Source: Agapanthus africanus
Lineage: Eukaryota; Streptophyta; Magnoliopsida; Asparagales; Amaryllidaceae
Assembly: GCA_030015575.1 (NCBI GenBank)
Contig: CM057342.1
Span: 615,689,348-615,753,347, forward strand
Reading direction: 5' to 3'
Length of the DNA stretch: 64,000 nt
In this document: positions 1-11,683 of the stretch, one piece after another
How positions within the stretch are numbered: the stretch's first letter is position 1
How the letters are laid out: each line of letters opens with the position of its first letter
Translations under genes and position numbers: made by a program
Notes under the pieces: model-generated
What the model was told of the DNA's origin: nothing
Databases searched by the model: none
What the model saw: only the letters and a program-made list of their open reading frames with translations

Positions 1-85
1 CCATGGTTTTAGAATTTTCAGAGAAAACTTAAATAGAATATAATAAACAAAGAGGTATGGTGGGGTATGGTGTTCATTGTTTCCC

Positions 86-245
86 TCACACACACACACA
101 CACACACACCCCCATCCACCCACACACCCACCTTGCTGGCCGAGCCTGTACAGCCCTCCATACACACACACACACACACACACACCCCCATCCACCCACA
201 CACCCACCTTGCTGGCCGAGCCTGCACAGCCCTCCCTCGCCTTCA
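86..245 (+). repeat. CA microsatellite inside a 76-bp tandem duplication
   Basis: Two copies of a unit of about 76 bp lie head to tail. Each starts with a (CA)n run, continues through CCCCCATCCACCCACACACC and ends in a CTTGCTGGCCGAGCCTG segment (at about 131 and 207). The related LARD LTRs have only a single, shorter C/A-rich tract here, so the duplication is private to this copy. Reading frames across it on both strands are low-complexity and not believable genes. Confidence 0.9.
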
Positions 246-1263
246 ATGTCACTTCTTCACCTCATCAAAAATAAAATAAAATGAAAGGAATAAAATGGTA
301 TAAAGATAAATGAGTTATGGGTTTTCTTTGACTTGGCCACAAACACACACCTCACTCTTTCTTTCTTCCCCTCATTTCTGGCCGAGCAACTCCAGCAGCT
401 CCCCACATTTTCCCACCTCATTTCTCTTCAAAAAATTCTCCATTTTTGCATCAAAATCAATACAAAGTCTCACTAATTCATCACTTAACCTTTACCCAAT
501 TTTCCTTGGCCCAAACTAGCTTGAATCTTGGAGCAAGAAACTATTTTAGGAGGCTAAGTTTGTATGCTAGATGTCAAAATTTATGGAGGTATAATCTAAA
601 TCAAGGGTTACTTGATGATTAATTACTTCAATTTATTTAATTTTGATGTTTAATTATGGTTCTGATTGCAAACTTGAAATTTCAAGAAAAAGGTTGGAGA
701 TCAAGTTAGGGTTTTGATCATTTGATTATTGTTGTGATGAGTAGTTTAATATGTTATGACATGCAAAATCTAGTCTAATTGTTAATTTGTAAATTGTTAT
801 TTTCTAAATTGTCCTAATTAAACTTTCTTGGAAACTAAAATTTTAGGATTAATGTAAATAGGTGAGATTAAAATCTAATTGATATTTGTGTGACCTAATT
901 AAGATATTATGTGAGTATTGTGGCCACTAGATTTGTTAAAACATTTAAATTTGAACTAAAATGGTATTTGTTGCTTACTAGGTTTTCGGAATAAATAGTG
1001 TTTAATTGAGTTTGAGTTTTCGATGATATACAACCTATTTCATATAAGATTTAGTGTGTTGTAAATGCGCGATTGGTGCAATTTGGTTTTAAGTTTGGTA
1101 GTTGCCACGTATAGCGGCCCTAGTTGTGGTTTGTGGTGTTGTCGCGAGCGTGTTTTGTGCACCAAGTGCGTGCGCGTTTAGTTAGTGTGCATGGTTGACT
1201 TGTATTGTTTGTGTTCGCGACTATTTATATATTATTCTCTTATTTACTTGTGTACGTTTCTAG

Positions 1264-1361
1264 GATCGGGTGCAAAGGCGTCGGATGTGGTGCGGAAAAG
1301 GCAAGGCTGATATTGGATCAGATTAGCCGAGGCGTCCCGGTGAGTAGATGTACACATCTAC
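1264..1361 (+). other. Exon-like cassette and palindrome inside the LTR (host copy)
   Basis: An acceptor-like GTTTCTAG ends at 1263. A GC-richer 76-nt block follows to 1339, then a donor-like GTGAGT at 1340 that overlaps a short inverted repeat (GTAGATGT/ACATCTAC, 1344-1361). The same order occurs at 30529, 38161, 57372 and 63865 in the LARD LTRs. What is seen is the conserved order and splice-like ends. That it is really spliced is inference. Confidence 0.5.
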
Positions 1362-1474
1362 GGGGGGATCATCTGGATGGCGCGATGCGCCCGATGGTTT
1401 AGAATTACTTGTAGCACTTGCATTTTATATGTATAGTTTCCCAGTTATTCATCTCATTGCATCGCACCATCTTA

Positions 1475-1502
1475 TGTGTGTGTGTGTGTGTGTGTGTGTG
1501 TG
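1475..1502 (+). repeat. TG dinucleotide microsatellite
   Basis: An uninterrupted TG run of about 14 units within the host LTR. It lies just upstream of the copia insertion point. Confidence 0.9.
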
Positions 1503-1561
1503 ATATCATCTCATAAGACACTTGCACCATTACCATTGGTTCATACCGCACGTGCACTATT

Positions 1562-3751
1562 TGTTGGATGTATATGCCCTAGAGGCCAGTATTGTATATG
1601 TATACATATGGATACTAGGGATATATATGTACAAAACAATCTTGCTCAGTTTTATAGTATATTGTTCGACTTGTCTTTGTCAGGATATGTGTATTTATTT
1701 GTATTGTTGTTATATCTAGTTTGCACATATTGATAAAGACTCGATACGGTAGTATACTATTGTGGTTTGTCTTTATCTTAACATAGCATATGTTATACTT
1801 GTTATTACATATTGCGATTACATGTTGATAAAGCCCCTAGGATCTTGCTTGACTACCTGCGTTGTGATGGCGATCATACTTGTGGGAGCAGGGTAGTCCG
1901 CAAGCACATCCTTAAATGTTCCCTAGTCGCGTGAGTATCGAGACTGGGTATTGATACTCCAGAGTAGACTAGTGTATATGTTTCTACCCCCATTGAGGGA
2001 TGGTTGGTCCCGAGGCCATTGGTCTGATGTACCCAAGATCGTATACAGGTTCTCACTGGGGTGAGTACACTGGACGGACTCGCCGAGAACTTCCATGTGG
2101 TAATATGCCTATTGTCAGATGGAAGTTCTCAGGTGACATGTGTACAGGTTAGTCCTTGGACCCGAGATCGGCATTTGTCTCGTGTGAGTTCCCACTGAAC
2201 TTTGATCACTACCCTACCACGGCTCTACTGAGTTGTGCAAACAGGTTTTGGTTGGGTTCAGTCCCGAGCCACATGGAGGCAGTGAGCGATTGTCGGGGAT
2301 TCGTCTCTCCCGGTATAGGGAGTTGATATCGCACTATGATTCGATTGGTTAGGACCATAATACCTTAGCCAAGGCACTTGGGATTTACTGATAGGTTGAT
2401 CAGTAGTTTCCCGGATTGGTCCCGAGCCACATCGGCACGACTTATTAGGTTGTTAGGGTCTGACGTTTACCATCCCCTAGACCCGGTATGCGATATTCTT
2501 TGACGAAGAGACTGGACTGTACGGATATTGTCACGGATAGGCTCAGTAGGAGATCCGGATGAGTTTGCTCATCGTCCTTCCTTTTCGACAGGTACCTGGG
2601 CAGCCGTTATGTACAGCTAGTGTCGCTGACGTGCTTATGGTTAAACCCACTGCCAGAGTACTGTCGAGTCTTTAGAGTCCCATACAGAGGGTTTCCCTGA
2701 TCCAGGCAAAATGATGTAGTAACCGTATTGGATACGTGCAGGGTTCGATCGATTGATGTACTTTGTACTCGGACAGTTTGTAATACTAGCCGGCTCGGGT
2801 TTGAGCCGGATTATTAAATCAGGTATTGATTTAATAATTTACATATATGTATTTCGATATATATTCTAGTATTACGTACTTCGTTTTATTCTATCTCTTT
2901 TGGGCGTTCAGATTTTTATCTGATTGCCGGTATATTTTTACAGTAGACTGAAATCCGTATTTACTACAGATTTTCTTCAAGAAGGTGGCCACCTCATTAT
3001 GTATTTTCCTTTTATTTGATAATTGGAAATGTGGTGTAAAGTAAAAGGTATGGGAGGAATGGTGATGACCATGCTTTAATAATTCACAAATGAATTTATA
3101 ATTCATTTGGAGTTACTATTGAAGCATGGTTGTTAATTGTTTATTGAAAGAATTCACACACAAAACCAAGGTGTGTGATTTTCTCTCACTTCATGCTTCG
3201 TTTTCTTTTGAGCTCTCATTTTCTCTTGAGTTCCTCCCTCCTCTAGCTTTCTCCTCCACCTTCATCTCCTTCCTCTTCACTACATTTCTCATGTGTTGAG
3301 ATACAAGTGAAGAGGCAAGAAAGAGATAGCTTCACACTTAGAACTCCAAAACTACATCCTAGATTACTTGGACAAGCATCCCAAGTTCTCTAGTTGCTCT
3401 TTTGATATTTAGCAAAGAGCTAGAGCCATGGATCATGCCCCTCAGGTGGATCATCTACGACAAAGCAAGGCCGGAGAACAAGCTCGATCCCGGAGGACCG
3501 ATGGAGCCGGAGTTGGAGATCAAGCAAGTTCATGGAGACCATTTGAAGCACATGATAAGGAGAGAAGACCGAAGGACTTGGGCCTCTTGGTATATCTTCT
3601 TTCATAGTAGATAGAACTCACTTTTAGATAGCTAGGTTTATGGTAAAGATCCGGTTAAAGCTTAATCTAGTGCCAAGATTTTTGTTCATCTTAAATTTTT
3701 TGTTCCGCATTTGGCCACGGAAGTTGACCGGGGCACTAGGGTAACCCTTCA
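1562..3751 (+). repeat. 5' LTR of Angela(+)
   Basis: 2190 bp, starting TGTTGG and ending TTCA directly before the primer site. It matches 9479-11678 throughout. A 70-codon frame at 3402-3614 recurs in the 3' LTR at 11329-11541, as expected of duplicated LTRs, and is not taken as a gene. The pyrimidine-rich tract around 3180-3290 probably lies in transcribed LTR sequence. Confidence 0.93.
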
Positions 3752-3764
3752 TGGTATCAGAGCC
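3752..3764 (+). other. Primer binding site, initiator tRNA-Met, of Angela(+)
   Basis: TGGTATCAGAGCC abuts the LTR end with no spacer. It is complementary to the 3' end of plant initiator tRNA-Met, the usual primer for Angela-lineage copia elements. Confidence 0.93.
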
Positions 3765-5090
3765 ACCCATATATACTAGCTTATTCAAACGTGTTTAGAA
3801 TAACGATCGACTGGATTTTTCAAAAACCGCATTTTCTCACATGATGTTTCTGTCGATTTTGAAAGTGCTCAAAAAAATCAATTTTGTGGTCTCAAAAAAT
3901 CATGCAGGCTTTTTTAAGAGAACTGAAGAAATTTGGTCACGTGACCCCACTAAAGCGCCGCGGAACCGCCGCATAAACCCCCTATTGGCGTCGATTCCGC
4001 GGCCGTTTTGAGGCCCACGTGGGCAAACTTTCTTCTGGGCCTCTCGATTTTGGAAATTGTGGTTTCTGGAATAATTACTTTTTGGGCCCAGTTTTGTTAC
4101 AGTGTTGGTTTAATTCTTGGGGCCCACTTGGAAATTTTAGTCGATCGTAATTTTAAGATACGTGTTTTATTATCAGTACATTCACTTTTATCTGCGACCG
4201 GGAATGTCACTCGATCGGTAAAACTCGTCTGATTGCTATATGTTCTTTTAGACGGGTTTTGCGAACGTGACATTCGCGTTGATGTTATGTGCTTGTGTTG
4301 TGATTGTGGTTGGATTATCGTGGTGGATAGCATGTGGTGCAATGTTAGAAATACAGTTTATAATTCATTTGTGCATTTGTTATTGCGGGGCGAGCGTCCG
4401 ACATGTGGACTGCCGTCTTTGCCGTTTGTATATTATTTTGGGGCACGACTGAGCTGAGGTCGATGTCACCGGTTGTAAATATTTTTTTAATATTCTGTAC
4501 TAGGATTACCCCACAGCAGAGTGCACGGATAGCCGGGTTCTAGAAGACAACAAGCCCGCATCTCATGGCATCGAGACGGAGGAGGCTTCATTCTCATGGC
4601 GCTGTGACGGAGGAGGCTTCATTCTAGAACTGGCGGGCTATTCGCCGCACTCGTAGGGGGTACAGTCTTTCATTGCACATGCTATCCATACGACCGGAAC
4701 GTCGGGTTTTATTTGCGGCTCAAATGAAACCCGGGGCTCCAAGATTATCCACAATTTTGTAATGTTATCTATGATGTTGTTTATTATCATGCCTGGGACG
4801 AATGTTATATATACTTATATATATACTAGTAGATGTTGTATATGTTTTGCGCCCGTGCTAGTCCAGCCCCCGCTCTGTCGTTAGTTAAGTAACCTAACGG
4901 GTGATGACGGGGCCCCGTGGCGAATGCGGATGGCATATACGTACATTTTATTTTCGTTCTTTTCTGGTGTGATAAGTTACAAATTGATGGGACCGCATTA
5001 ATTTTAATTAATGCAAGATAAAAAACCTAAAAGATGTTGTTGGAACCAGATTTTAAAAACTGACATTACAGACGTTCTCTTTTGCTTTGC

Positions 5091-5320
5091 ACAGTGGTAT
5101 TTAGATTGGAATATCCAGCACCTCATTCGACGAGGCAAGGGCCGAGATCCCTTCACCGGGAGTGACCCCTTGAGTAAAATTTTGCGTCCGGGTAATAACT
5201 TTAATATAGTCGACTATTTTTGCTTTGCATCATGATATTCAGTTTGGAATATCCTGCACCTCATTCGACAAGGAAAGAGCCGAGATCCCTTCACAGGGAG
5301 TGACCTCTTTAGCAGAAGTT
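5091..5320 (+). repeat. Duplicated leader module, about 128-bp period
   Basis: Two diverged copies (5091-5186 and 5219-5320). Each contains TTTGCTTTGCA, CACCTCATTCGAC, GAGATCCCTTCAC and GGGAGTGACC in the same order. The same module, also duplicated, occurs in reverse orientation at 41292-41530 in the minus-strand Angela. Confidence 0.85.
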
Positions 5321-5460
5321 TTCGCCACTATATATTTACAAAACTACTGAGGTTCCTTCAACGATATCAAGTTCATTACGTTAACGGGTTTTTTTTGCCA
5401 AAAACCCAGCCGTAGTCCTCCGTCATTTCAGATGGATACCACCTAGTATTCGTGTTGTGT

Positions 5461-5655
5461 TTGTTGGCAAGCGTCAAGACACAGTGAATGGTAGCTGAGT
5501 GATATTTATCTGTTGCATAGATATGCGATTATTCGAGACAGTCGTACAGCTTTGTTGGCAAGCGTCAAGAGTTTGTGCGGGTGGGTTCGAGTTAATTCAG
5601 GATAATAACGGGTTGAACTTGACTAGTGGCCTATGACTTGTTGGCAAGCGTCAAG
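5461..5655 (+). repeat. Three spaced direct repeats TTGTTGGCAAGCGTCAAG
   Basis: Copies lie at 5461-5478, 5552-5569 and 5638-5655, a spacing of about 90 bp. Flanking sequence is also weakly repeated. The minus-strand Angela has three matching CTTGACTGAGTCAACAA copies at 28632, 41038 and 41130, with LARD-1 inserted just beside one of them. Confidence 0.85.
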
Positions 5656-6173
5656 GTTATAGGTCGTCAGGGGCAAAAACCACATCGGGAGTTTCAAACA
5701 TACAGGAAACTTGGAGATTTAGCATACCTTCTGGAGTGTGGTGACTAAAGTGGATTCCATCTAGTGCATCAGACAATGATAGTTGGATCCCGATCCCACT
5801 GATGAGTAGGATTACTCTCGGGAGATTATCACACTTAACAATCAATGCTATAAACCAAGTAGGTGTCTAGAATGGTGTTAGCTATGCCTCCAGGGAAAAG
5901 AGGTTATGTAATTAAGGAACTTCACGAAAGCATTGGAAAACCTCCCTCGAAGTACCAACACCAGCCTGGCTGAAAGGTTAAGCAAGTATTGTGACGTGCG
6001 ATTAATCCTGACTAGTTCTTCTTTTAGGGTTTGAAGAAGAATTTGAGGAAACAGTAGGAGCCATCCTGATTAGATTAATTAATGAACCAATTTAATCTTG
6101 CAAGAGCACACGCTGAGTGTTTTCCCTCTCTCTCCACGTAGCAACCATTTCACGACCTATTCAAGATAATAAA

Positions 6174-9100
6174 ATGTATCGCTTGACCGATCCGAATTCT
6201 TATTCGGGGCTGGGGAACGTCTGTTCGGCTCTAACTTACGACAAATGTCATAAGTATGAGCAAAGGAAAATGGAAAGTTTGAATTTCTTGATAAACCCAT
6301 CGAAGAAGAAACATACTGTTGCGTCTTCTTCAGGTGTTCTTGTTATTGAGAACTGTTTTTCGGTCAGTCCTACCTCCTGGGTACTCGATACCGAATCGGG
6401 ATCTTATATCTATAATTTATTGCAGGGACTGAGAAAAAGTAGGATAGTTGGACCTGGTGATATGTCCCTCAGAGTAGGGAACGGAGCACAAGTTAATGCT
6501 GTGGCCGTCGGTGAATATCACCTGGTGTTGCCAAATGGCAATACTATGATTTTGAACAATTGCTACTATGTGCCTTCCATGCTTTGCAACATCATATCAG
6601 TTTCTTTACTTGATAAAGATGGATATAACTTTGTTCTTAATAGAAATATCATGGACATTTACCTTGATAAGGTATTGGTTGTAGAAGGTACACTGTGTAA
6701 TAGTATCTATGTTCTAAATCAGAATACGGTTCTCAATATACAAAACACACGCAAGAGGAAAAGTTCAGATACGAATGAATCCTACTTGTGGCATTGTAGA
6801 CTTGGTCATATCGGAGAGAAAAGACTGAGTAAGTTACATAAAGATGGACTCTTGAATACGTTCGAATTTTCATCTTATGAAAATTGTCAGTCTTGTCTTA
6901 AATGAAAGATGACCAAATCTCCGTTCACCGGGCATGGAGAAGGAGCAGCAGAGCTCTTGGGACTCATACACAGTGATGTATGTGGTCCGATGTCTATACA
7001 TGCAAGGGGTGGGTTCTCATACTTCATCACATTCACTAACGATCTCTCTAGATTCGGATATGTGTATCTCATGAAACACAAATCTGAAGCTTTTGAGAAA
7101 TTCAAGGAATTCAAAAACGAAGTAGAGAACCAGACTGGAAAAAGTATCAAGATTCTCCGATCTGATAGAGGAGGGGAGTACTTAAGCACTGAATTCAGGG
7201 ACTTTCTAAAAGAGAATGGTGTTCTCTCTCAACTTACTCCTCCGTATACACCGCAGCACAACGGCGTATCGGAGCGGAGGAACCGTACCCTATTGGACAT
7301 GGTTCGCTCCATGATGAGTAGTGCTGAGTTACCTCTTTCATTTTGGGGATATGCCCTTGAAACGGCAATATATGTATTGAATAGGGTTCCTACCAAAGCT
7401 GTGCCTACCACTCCACATGCACTGTGGGAGAGGAAGAGACCATACCTTAATTTTATTAAGATATGGGGTTGTCCAGCTTATGTAAAGAAGCAGAACCCGG
7501 ACAAACTCGAGGCAGGGTCAGTTTTGTGTAAGTTTGTAGGATATCCTAAACATTCGCAAGGATATCAGTTCTACCACATCGAGGAACAGAAGGTGTTTGT
7601 TGCTCGCCACGCTGTCTTCTTAGAAAGGGAATTTCTTGCAAAAGAAATTAGTGGGAGCACGGTAGAACTGGAAGAAATTCCAGAAGGAAAAACTGTAATT
7701 GAAGATCTGGTGGAACCTCAGGATTCAATAACCCTGGATGAACCTCAGCCACTCCGCAGATCTAGTAGGATTTCTCATCCACCCTAGAGATACTACAGTT
7801 TTCTCATAGATGGGGATCGAGATGATTGCATCTTGGAAGAAGATGATCCTATTAGTTTCAGGCAGGACATTATCAGTAGGGACTCTGATAAGTGGATGGA
7901 TGCCATGCAATCTGAAATGGAGTCCATGTACACCAATAAAGTGTGGACCATGGAAGTTGCTCCACCTGGGGTAAAACCCGTTGGATGCAAATGGATCTAT
8001 AAGAAGAAACTTGGTGTAGATGGGCAGGTGGAAACCTATAAGGCTAGACTCATTGCAAAAGGTTTTCGTCAAAGACCAGGAGTGGACTATGACGAAACCT
8101 TTTCTCCAGTGGCTATGCTCAAATCCATTAGGATCCTGCTTGCCATTGCTGCCTTCCATGACTATGAGATCTGGCAGATGGACGTAAAAACGGCTTTTCT
8201 AAACGGAAGTTTAGAAGAGTGCGTTTACATAGATCAGCCAGAAGGTTTTGTAGAGAGTGGGAGCAGCGGGAAGGTGTGCAAGGTTCTCAAATCCATTTAT
8301 GGATTGAAGTAAGCATCACGGAGCTGGAACATCTGTTTTGATGAGACAGTCAAGGACTTTGACTTCATCAAGAATGAAGATGAGCCTTGTATTTATAAGA
8401 AGATTGTAGGACAAACTGTCGTGTTCTTAGTCTTGTATGTGGACGACATTCTTTTGATAGGAAATGACATTCCTATGCTACAATCGGTCAAGCTATTCTT
8501 ATCACAAAGGTTCTATATGAACGACCTAGGTGATGCCTCGTACATTCTGGGGATCAAGATCTTCAGAGATTGATCTAAGAGACTACTGGGACTTTCACAG
8601 TCCAGGTACATAGAGACCGTACTAAAAAGATTTAGTATGGAAGATTCCTAGCGCGGTAACATACCCGCATTGCACGGAATCACCCTCTCCAAAGAGATGT
8701 CTCCCAAGACTGACGAAGAGAGGGTTCGCATGAGCACTATACCCTATGCTTCGGCGGTAGGATCTATAATGTATGCGATGCTATGTACAAGACCAGATGT
8801 AGCTTACGCGCTAAGCATGGTGAGCCGGTATCAGACGGACCCAGGTGAGGACCACTGGACAACAGTAAAGAACATTCTCAAGTACCTGAGAAGGACTAAG
8901 GAGATATTCCTGATTTACCGTAATGGAGACCTTAGGGTCGAGTCCTTTACCGACTCAAGCTTCCAGAGTGACAAAGATGACAGCAAGTCTGTCTCGGGTT
9001 TTGCGTTTACCTTCAACGGAGAGGCGGTATGTTGAAAGAGTTCCAAAAAGGATACCGTCGCAGACTCGACGATGGAGGCTGAATACATTGCTGCAAGCGA

Positions 9101-9419
9101 TTCCGCAAAAGAGGTGGTCTAGATAAAGAAGTTCATAGCCGAACTTCAGGTGGTTCCGTCTATTGTTGATCCAATACCAACGTATTATGACAACAATGGG
9201 GCTATAGCTTTAGCGAAGCAACCACGGTCCCATCAGAAATCCAGGCACATCTTAAGGCGGTATCTCCTGATCAGGGAGATCATAGATCGCTAGGAGATCG
9301 AGGTCCGGAGACTGGATACGAAAGACAACACGGAAGATCCATTTACAAAGGCCCTCCCTCAAGCACAGTACGAGCGACTTTTTCGGATGTTGGGTATGCG
9401 GTACGCTAGCAGCTGGCCT
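6174..9419 (+). pseudogene. pol: Angela(+) pol polyprotein, interrupted by stops
   Basis: One reading frame encodes in order: an aspartic protease core (WVLDTESGS, where the family has DTG, so the third core residue is changed), a GAG-pre-integrase domain (LWHCRLGHI, then C-x2-C), an integrase with the PYTPQHNGVSERRNRTL block around the catalytic Glu, a copia reverse transcriptase (KARLIAKGF, DVKTAFLNG, LYVDDILLIG) and RNase H (SFTDSS, TMEAEYIA, YYDNNGAIAL). In-frame stops occur at 6903, 7785, 8310, 8571, 8649, 9033, 9120 and 9291, with no frameshift seen between them. The chosen start is the first in-frame ATG after the leader; gag is missing upstream. It cannot make a full polyprotein, although single segments such as integrase (6909-7784) remain open. 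Confidence 0.92.
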
Positions 9420-9466
9420 TAGTGCAGACGTTGGGTATTCGGTACGCCAATCACTGGCCTTTAGTG

Positions 9467-9478
9467 CAAGTGGGAGAT
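9467..9478 (+). other. Polypurine tract of Angela(+)
   Basis: CAAGTGGGAGAT lies immediately before the 3' LTR start TGCTGG. This is the standard plus-strand primer of plant copia elements. Confidence 0.9.
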
Positions 9479-11678
9479 TGCTGGATGTATATGCCCTAGA
9501 GGCCAGCATTGTATATGTATACATATGGATACTAGGGATATGTATGTACAAAACAATCTTGCTCAGTTTTATAGTATATTATTCGACTTGTCTTTGTCAG
9601 GATATGTGTATTTATTTGTATTGTTGTGATATCGAGTTTGCATATATTGATAAAGACTCGATACAGTAGTATACTATTGTGGTTTGTCTTTATCTTAACA
9701 TAGCATATGTTATACTTGTTATTACATATTGCGGTTACATGTTGATAAAGCCCCTAGGATCATGCTTGACTACCTGCGTTGTGATGGGGATCATACTTGT
9801 GGGAGCAGGGTAGTCCACAAGCACATCCTTAAATGGTCCCTAGTCGCGTGAGGATCGAGACTGGGCATTGATACTCCAGAGTAGACTAGTGTATACGTTT
9901 CTACCCCCCGTTGGGGGATGGTTGGTCCCGCAGCCATTGGTCTGATGTACCCAAGATCGTATACAGGTGCTCACTGGGGTGAGTACACTGGACGGACTCA
10001 CCGAGAACTTCCATATACTATACCTATCGTCAGATGGAAGTTCTCAGGTGACATGTGTACAGGTTAGTCCTTGGACCCGAGATCGGCATGTCTCGTGTGA
10101 GTTCCCACTGAACTTTGATCACTACCCTACCACGGCTCTACTGAGTCGTGCAAACAGGTTTTGGTTGGGTTCAGTCTCGAGCCACATGGAGGCAGTGAGC
10201 GATTGTCGAGGATTCGTCTCTCCCGGTATAAGGAGTCGATATCGTACGTTGATTCGATTGGTTAGGACAATAAGACCTTGGCCAAGGCACTTGGGATTTA
10301 CTGATAGGTTGATTAGTAGTTTCTCGGATTGGTCCTGAGCTACATCGGCACGACTTATCAGGTTGTTAGGGTCTGACGTTCACCATCCCCTAGACCCGGT
10401 ATGCGATACACTTTGACGAAGAGACCGAACTGTACGGATATTGTCACGGATAGGCTCAGTAGGAGATCCGGATGAGTTTTCTCGTTGGCCTTCCTTTTCG
10501 ACAGGTACCTGGGCAGCCGTTACGTACAGCTAGTGCCGCTGACGTGCTTGTGGTTAAACCCACTGCCAGAGTACTGTCGAGTCTTCAGAGTCCTACACAG
10601 AGGGTTTCCTTGATCCAGGAAAAATGATGTAGTAGCCGTATTGGATACGTGCAGGGTTCGATCGATTGATGTACTTTGTACTAGGATTTTCGATCGGACA
10701 GTTTGTAATACTAGCCGGCTCGGGTTTGAGCCGGATTATTAAATCAGGTATTGATTTAATAATTTACATATATGTATTTCGATATATATATTATAGTATT
10801 ACGTTCTTCATGTTATTCTATCTCTTTTGAGCGTTCGGATTTTTATCTGATTGCCGGTATATTTGTACAGTAGACTGAAATCCGTATTTACTACAGATTT
10901 CCTTCTAGAAGGTGGCCACCTCATTATGTATTTTCCTTTTATTTGATAATTGGAAATGATGTGTAAAGTAAAAGGTATGGGAGGAATGGTGATGACCATG
11001 CTTTAATAATTCACAAATGAATTTATAATTCATTTGGAGTTACTATTGAAGCATGGTTGTTAATTGTTTATTGAAAGAATTCACACACAAAACCAAGGTG
11101 TGTGATTTTCTCTCACTTCATGCTTCATTTTCTTTTGAGCTCTCATTTTCTCTTGAGTTCCTCCCTCCTCTAGCTTTCTCCTCCACCTTCATCTCCTTCC
11201 TCTTCACTACATTTCTCATGTGTTGAGATACAAGTGAAGAGGAAAGAAAGAGATAGCTTCACACTTAGAACTCCAAAACTACATCCTAAATTACTTGGAC
11301 TAGCATCCCAAGTTCTCTGGTTGCACTTTTGATATTTAGTAAAGAGCTAGAGCCATGGATCATACCCCTCAGGTGGATTATCTACGACAAAGCAAGGCCA
11401 GAGAACAAGCTCGATCCCGGAGGACCGATGGAGCCGGAGTTGGAGATCAAGCAAGTTAATGGAGACCATTTGGAGCACATGACAAGGAGAGAAGACCGAA
11501 TGACTTGGGCCTCTTGGTATATCTTCTTTCATAGTAGATAGAACTCACTTTTAGCTAGCTAGGTTTATGGTAAAGATCCGGTTAAAGGTTAATCTAGTTC
11601 CAAGGTTTTTGTTCGTCTTAAAATTTTTGTTCCGCATTTGGCCACGGAAGTTGGCCAGGGCACTAGGGTAACCCTTCA
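9479..11678 (+). repeat. 3' LTR of Angela(+)
   Basis: 2200 bp, matching 1562-3751 end to end and ending CCCTTCA. It is followed by the target duplication CTATT at 11679-11683, after which the host Tekay LTR resumes. The third base differs from the 5' LTR (TGCTGG against TGTTGG). Confidence 0.93.
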
Positions 11679-11683
11679 CTATT

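Larger units (their letters stand above)
1..1561 (+). mobile_element. Left part of the 5' LTR of the outermost Tekay-like Ty3 element
   Basis: This stretch is collinear with the first third of the long LTRs at 28657, 36292, 55660 and 62145. It shows the same order: CA/pyrimidine-rich tract, AT-rich intron-like body, a donor site with palindrome near 1340, then a TG-repeat and the 'caccattacc' region. Its true start (TGTAACG in the relatives) lies left of the window. It stops at 1561, where an Angela-like copia element is inserted, and resumes at 11684. No coding frame is supported. Family assignment rests on the LTR end and the pol fragment at 13279-15587. It is clearly diverged from both LARD LTRs, in keeping with its outermost position. 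Confidence 0.8.
3765..6116 (+). other. Long untranslated leader of Angela(+); gag missing
   Basis: About 2.35 kb with no credible gag frame: no retrotransposon gag domain and no CCHC knuckle. It contains a GC-rich inverted motif at 3955-4004, a module duplicated at 5091-5320, three spaced direct repeats at 5461-5655, and a pyrimidine-rich tract ending in CCACGTAG near 6140 that resembles a splice acceptor. The minus-strand Angela has a collinear leader (28151-28656 plus 40981-43656) with the same modules, so the layout is a family feature and not private damage. Confidence 0.75.
1562..11678 (+). mobile_element. Complete Angela-like Ty1/copia retrotransposon, gag-less, plus strand
   Basis: The element is flanked by the duplication CTATT (1557-1561 and 11679-11683). 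Its LTRs begin TGTTGGATG/TGCTGGATG and end CCCTTCA. The primer site TGGTATCAGAGC follows the 5' LTR and a CAAGTGGGAGAT polypurine tract precedes the 3' LTR. The LTR start, with TATGCCCTAGAGGC, is typical of the Angela/BARE lineage. Protease, GAG-pre-integrase, integrase, reverse transcriptase and RNase H follow in copia order, but in-frame stops break pol and gag is absent. By eye the first 240 bp or so of the two LTRs differ at about eight sites, so it is not a fresh insertion. Confidence 0.93.

Noticed and set aside
18..284. Overlapping frames on both strands across the CA repeats
   Set aside because: They encode only His/Thr/Pro or Val/Cys runs produced by the dinucleotide repeats and a 76-bp duplication; not genes.
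3402..3614. 70-codon frame in the Angela(+) LTR, repeated at 11329-11541
   Set aside because: Present twice because the LTR is duplicated; no relatives recognised and both strands are open over the same stretch.
3752..3764. Primer-site sequences as tRNA genes (also 13279, 17382, 33350, 43644)
   Set aside because: Only the 3' complement of a tRNA is present, with no cloverleaf; they are reverse-transcription primer sites.
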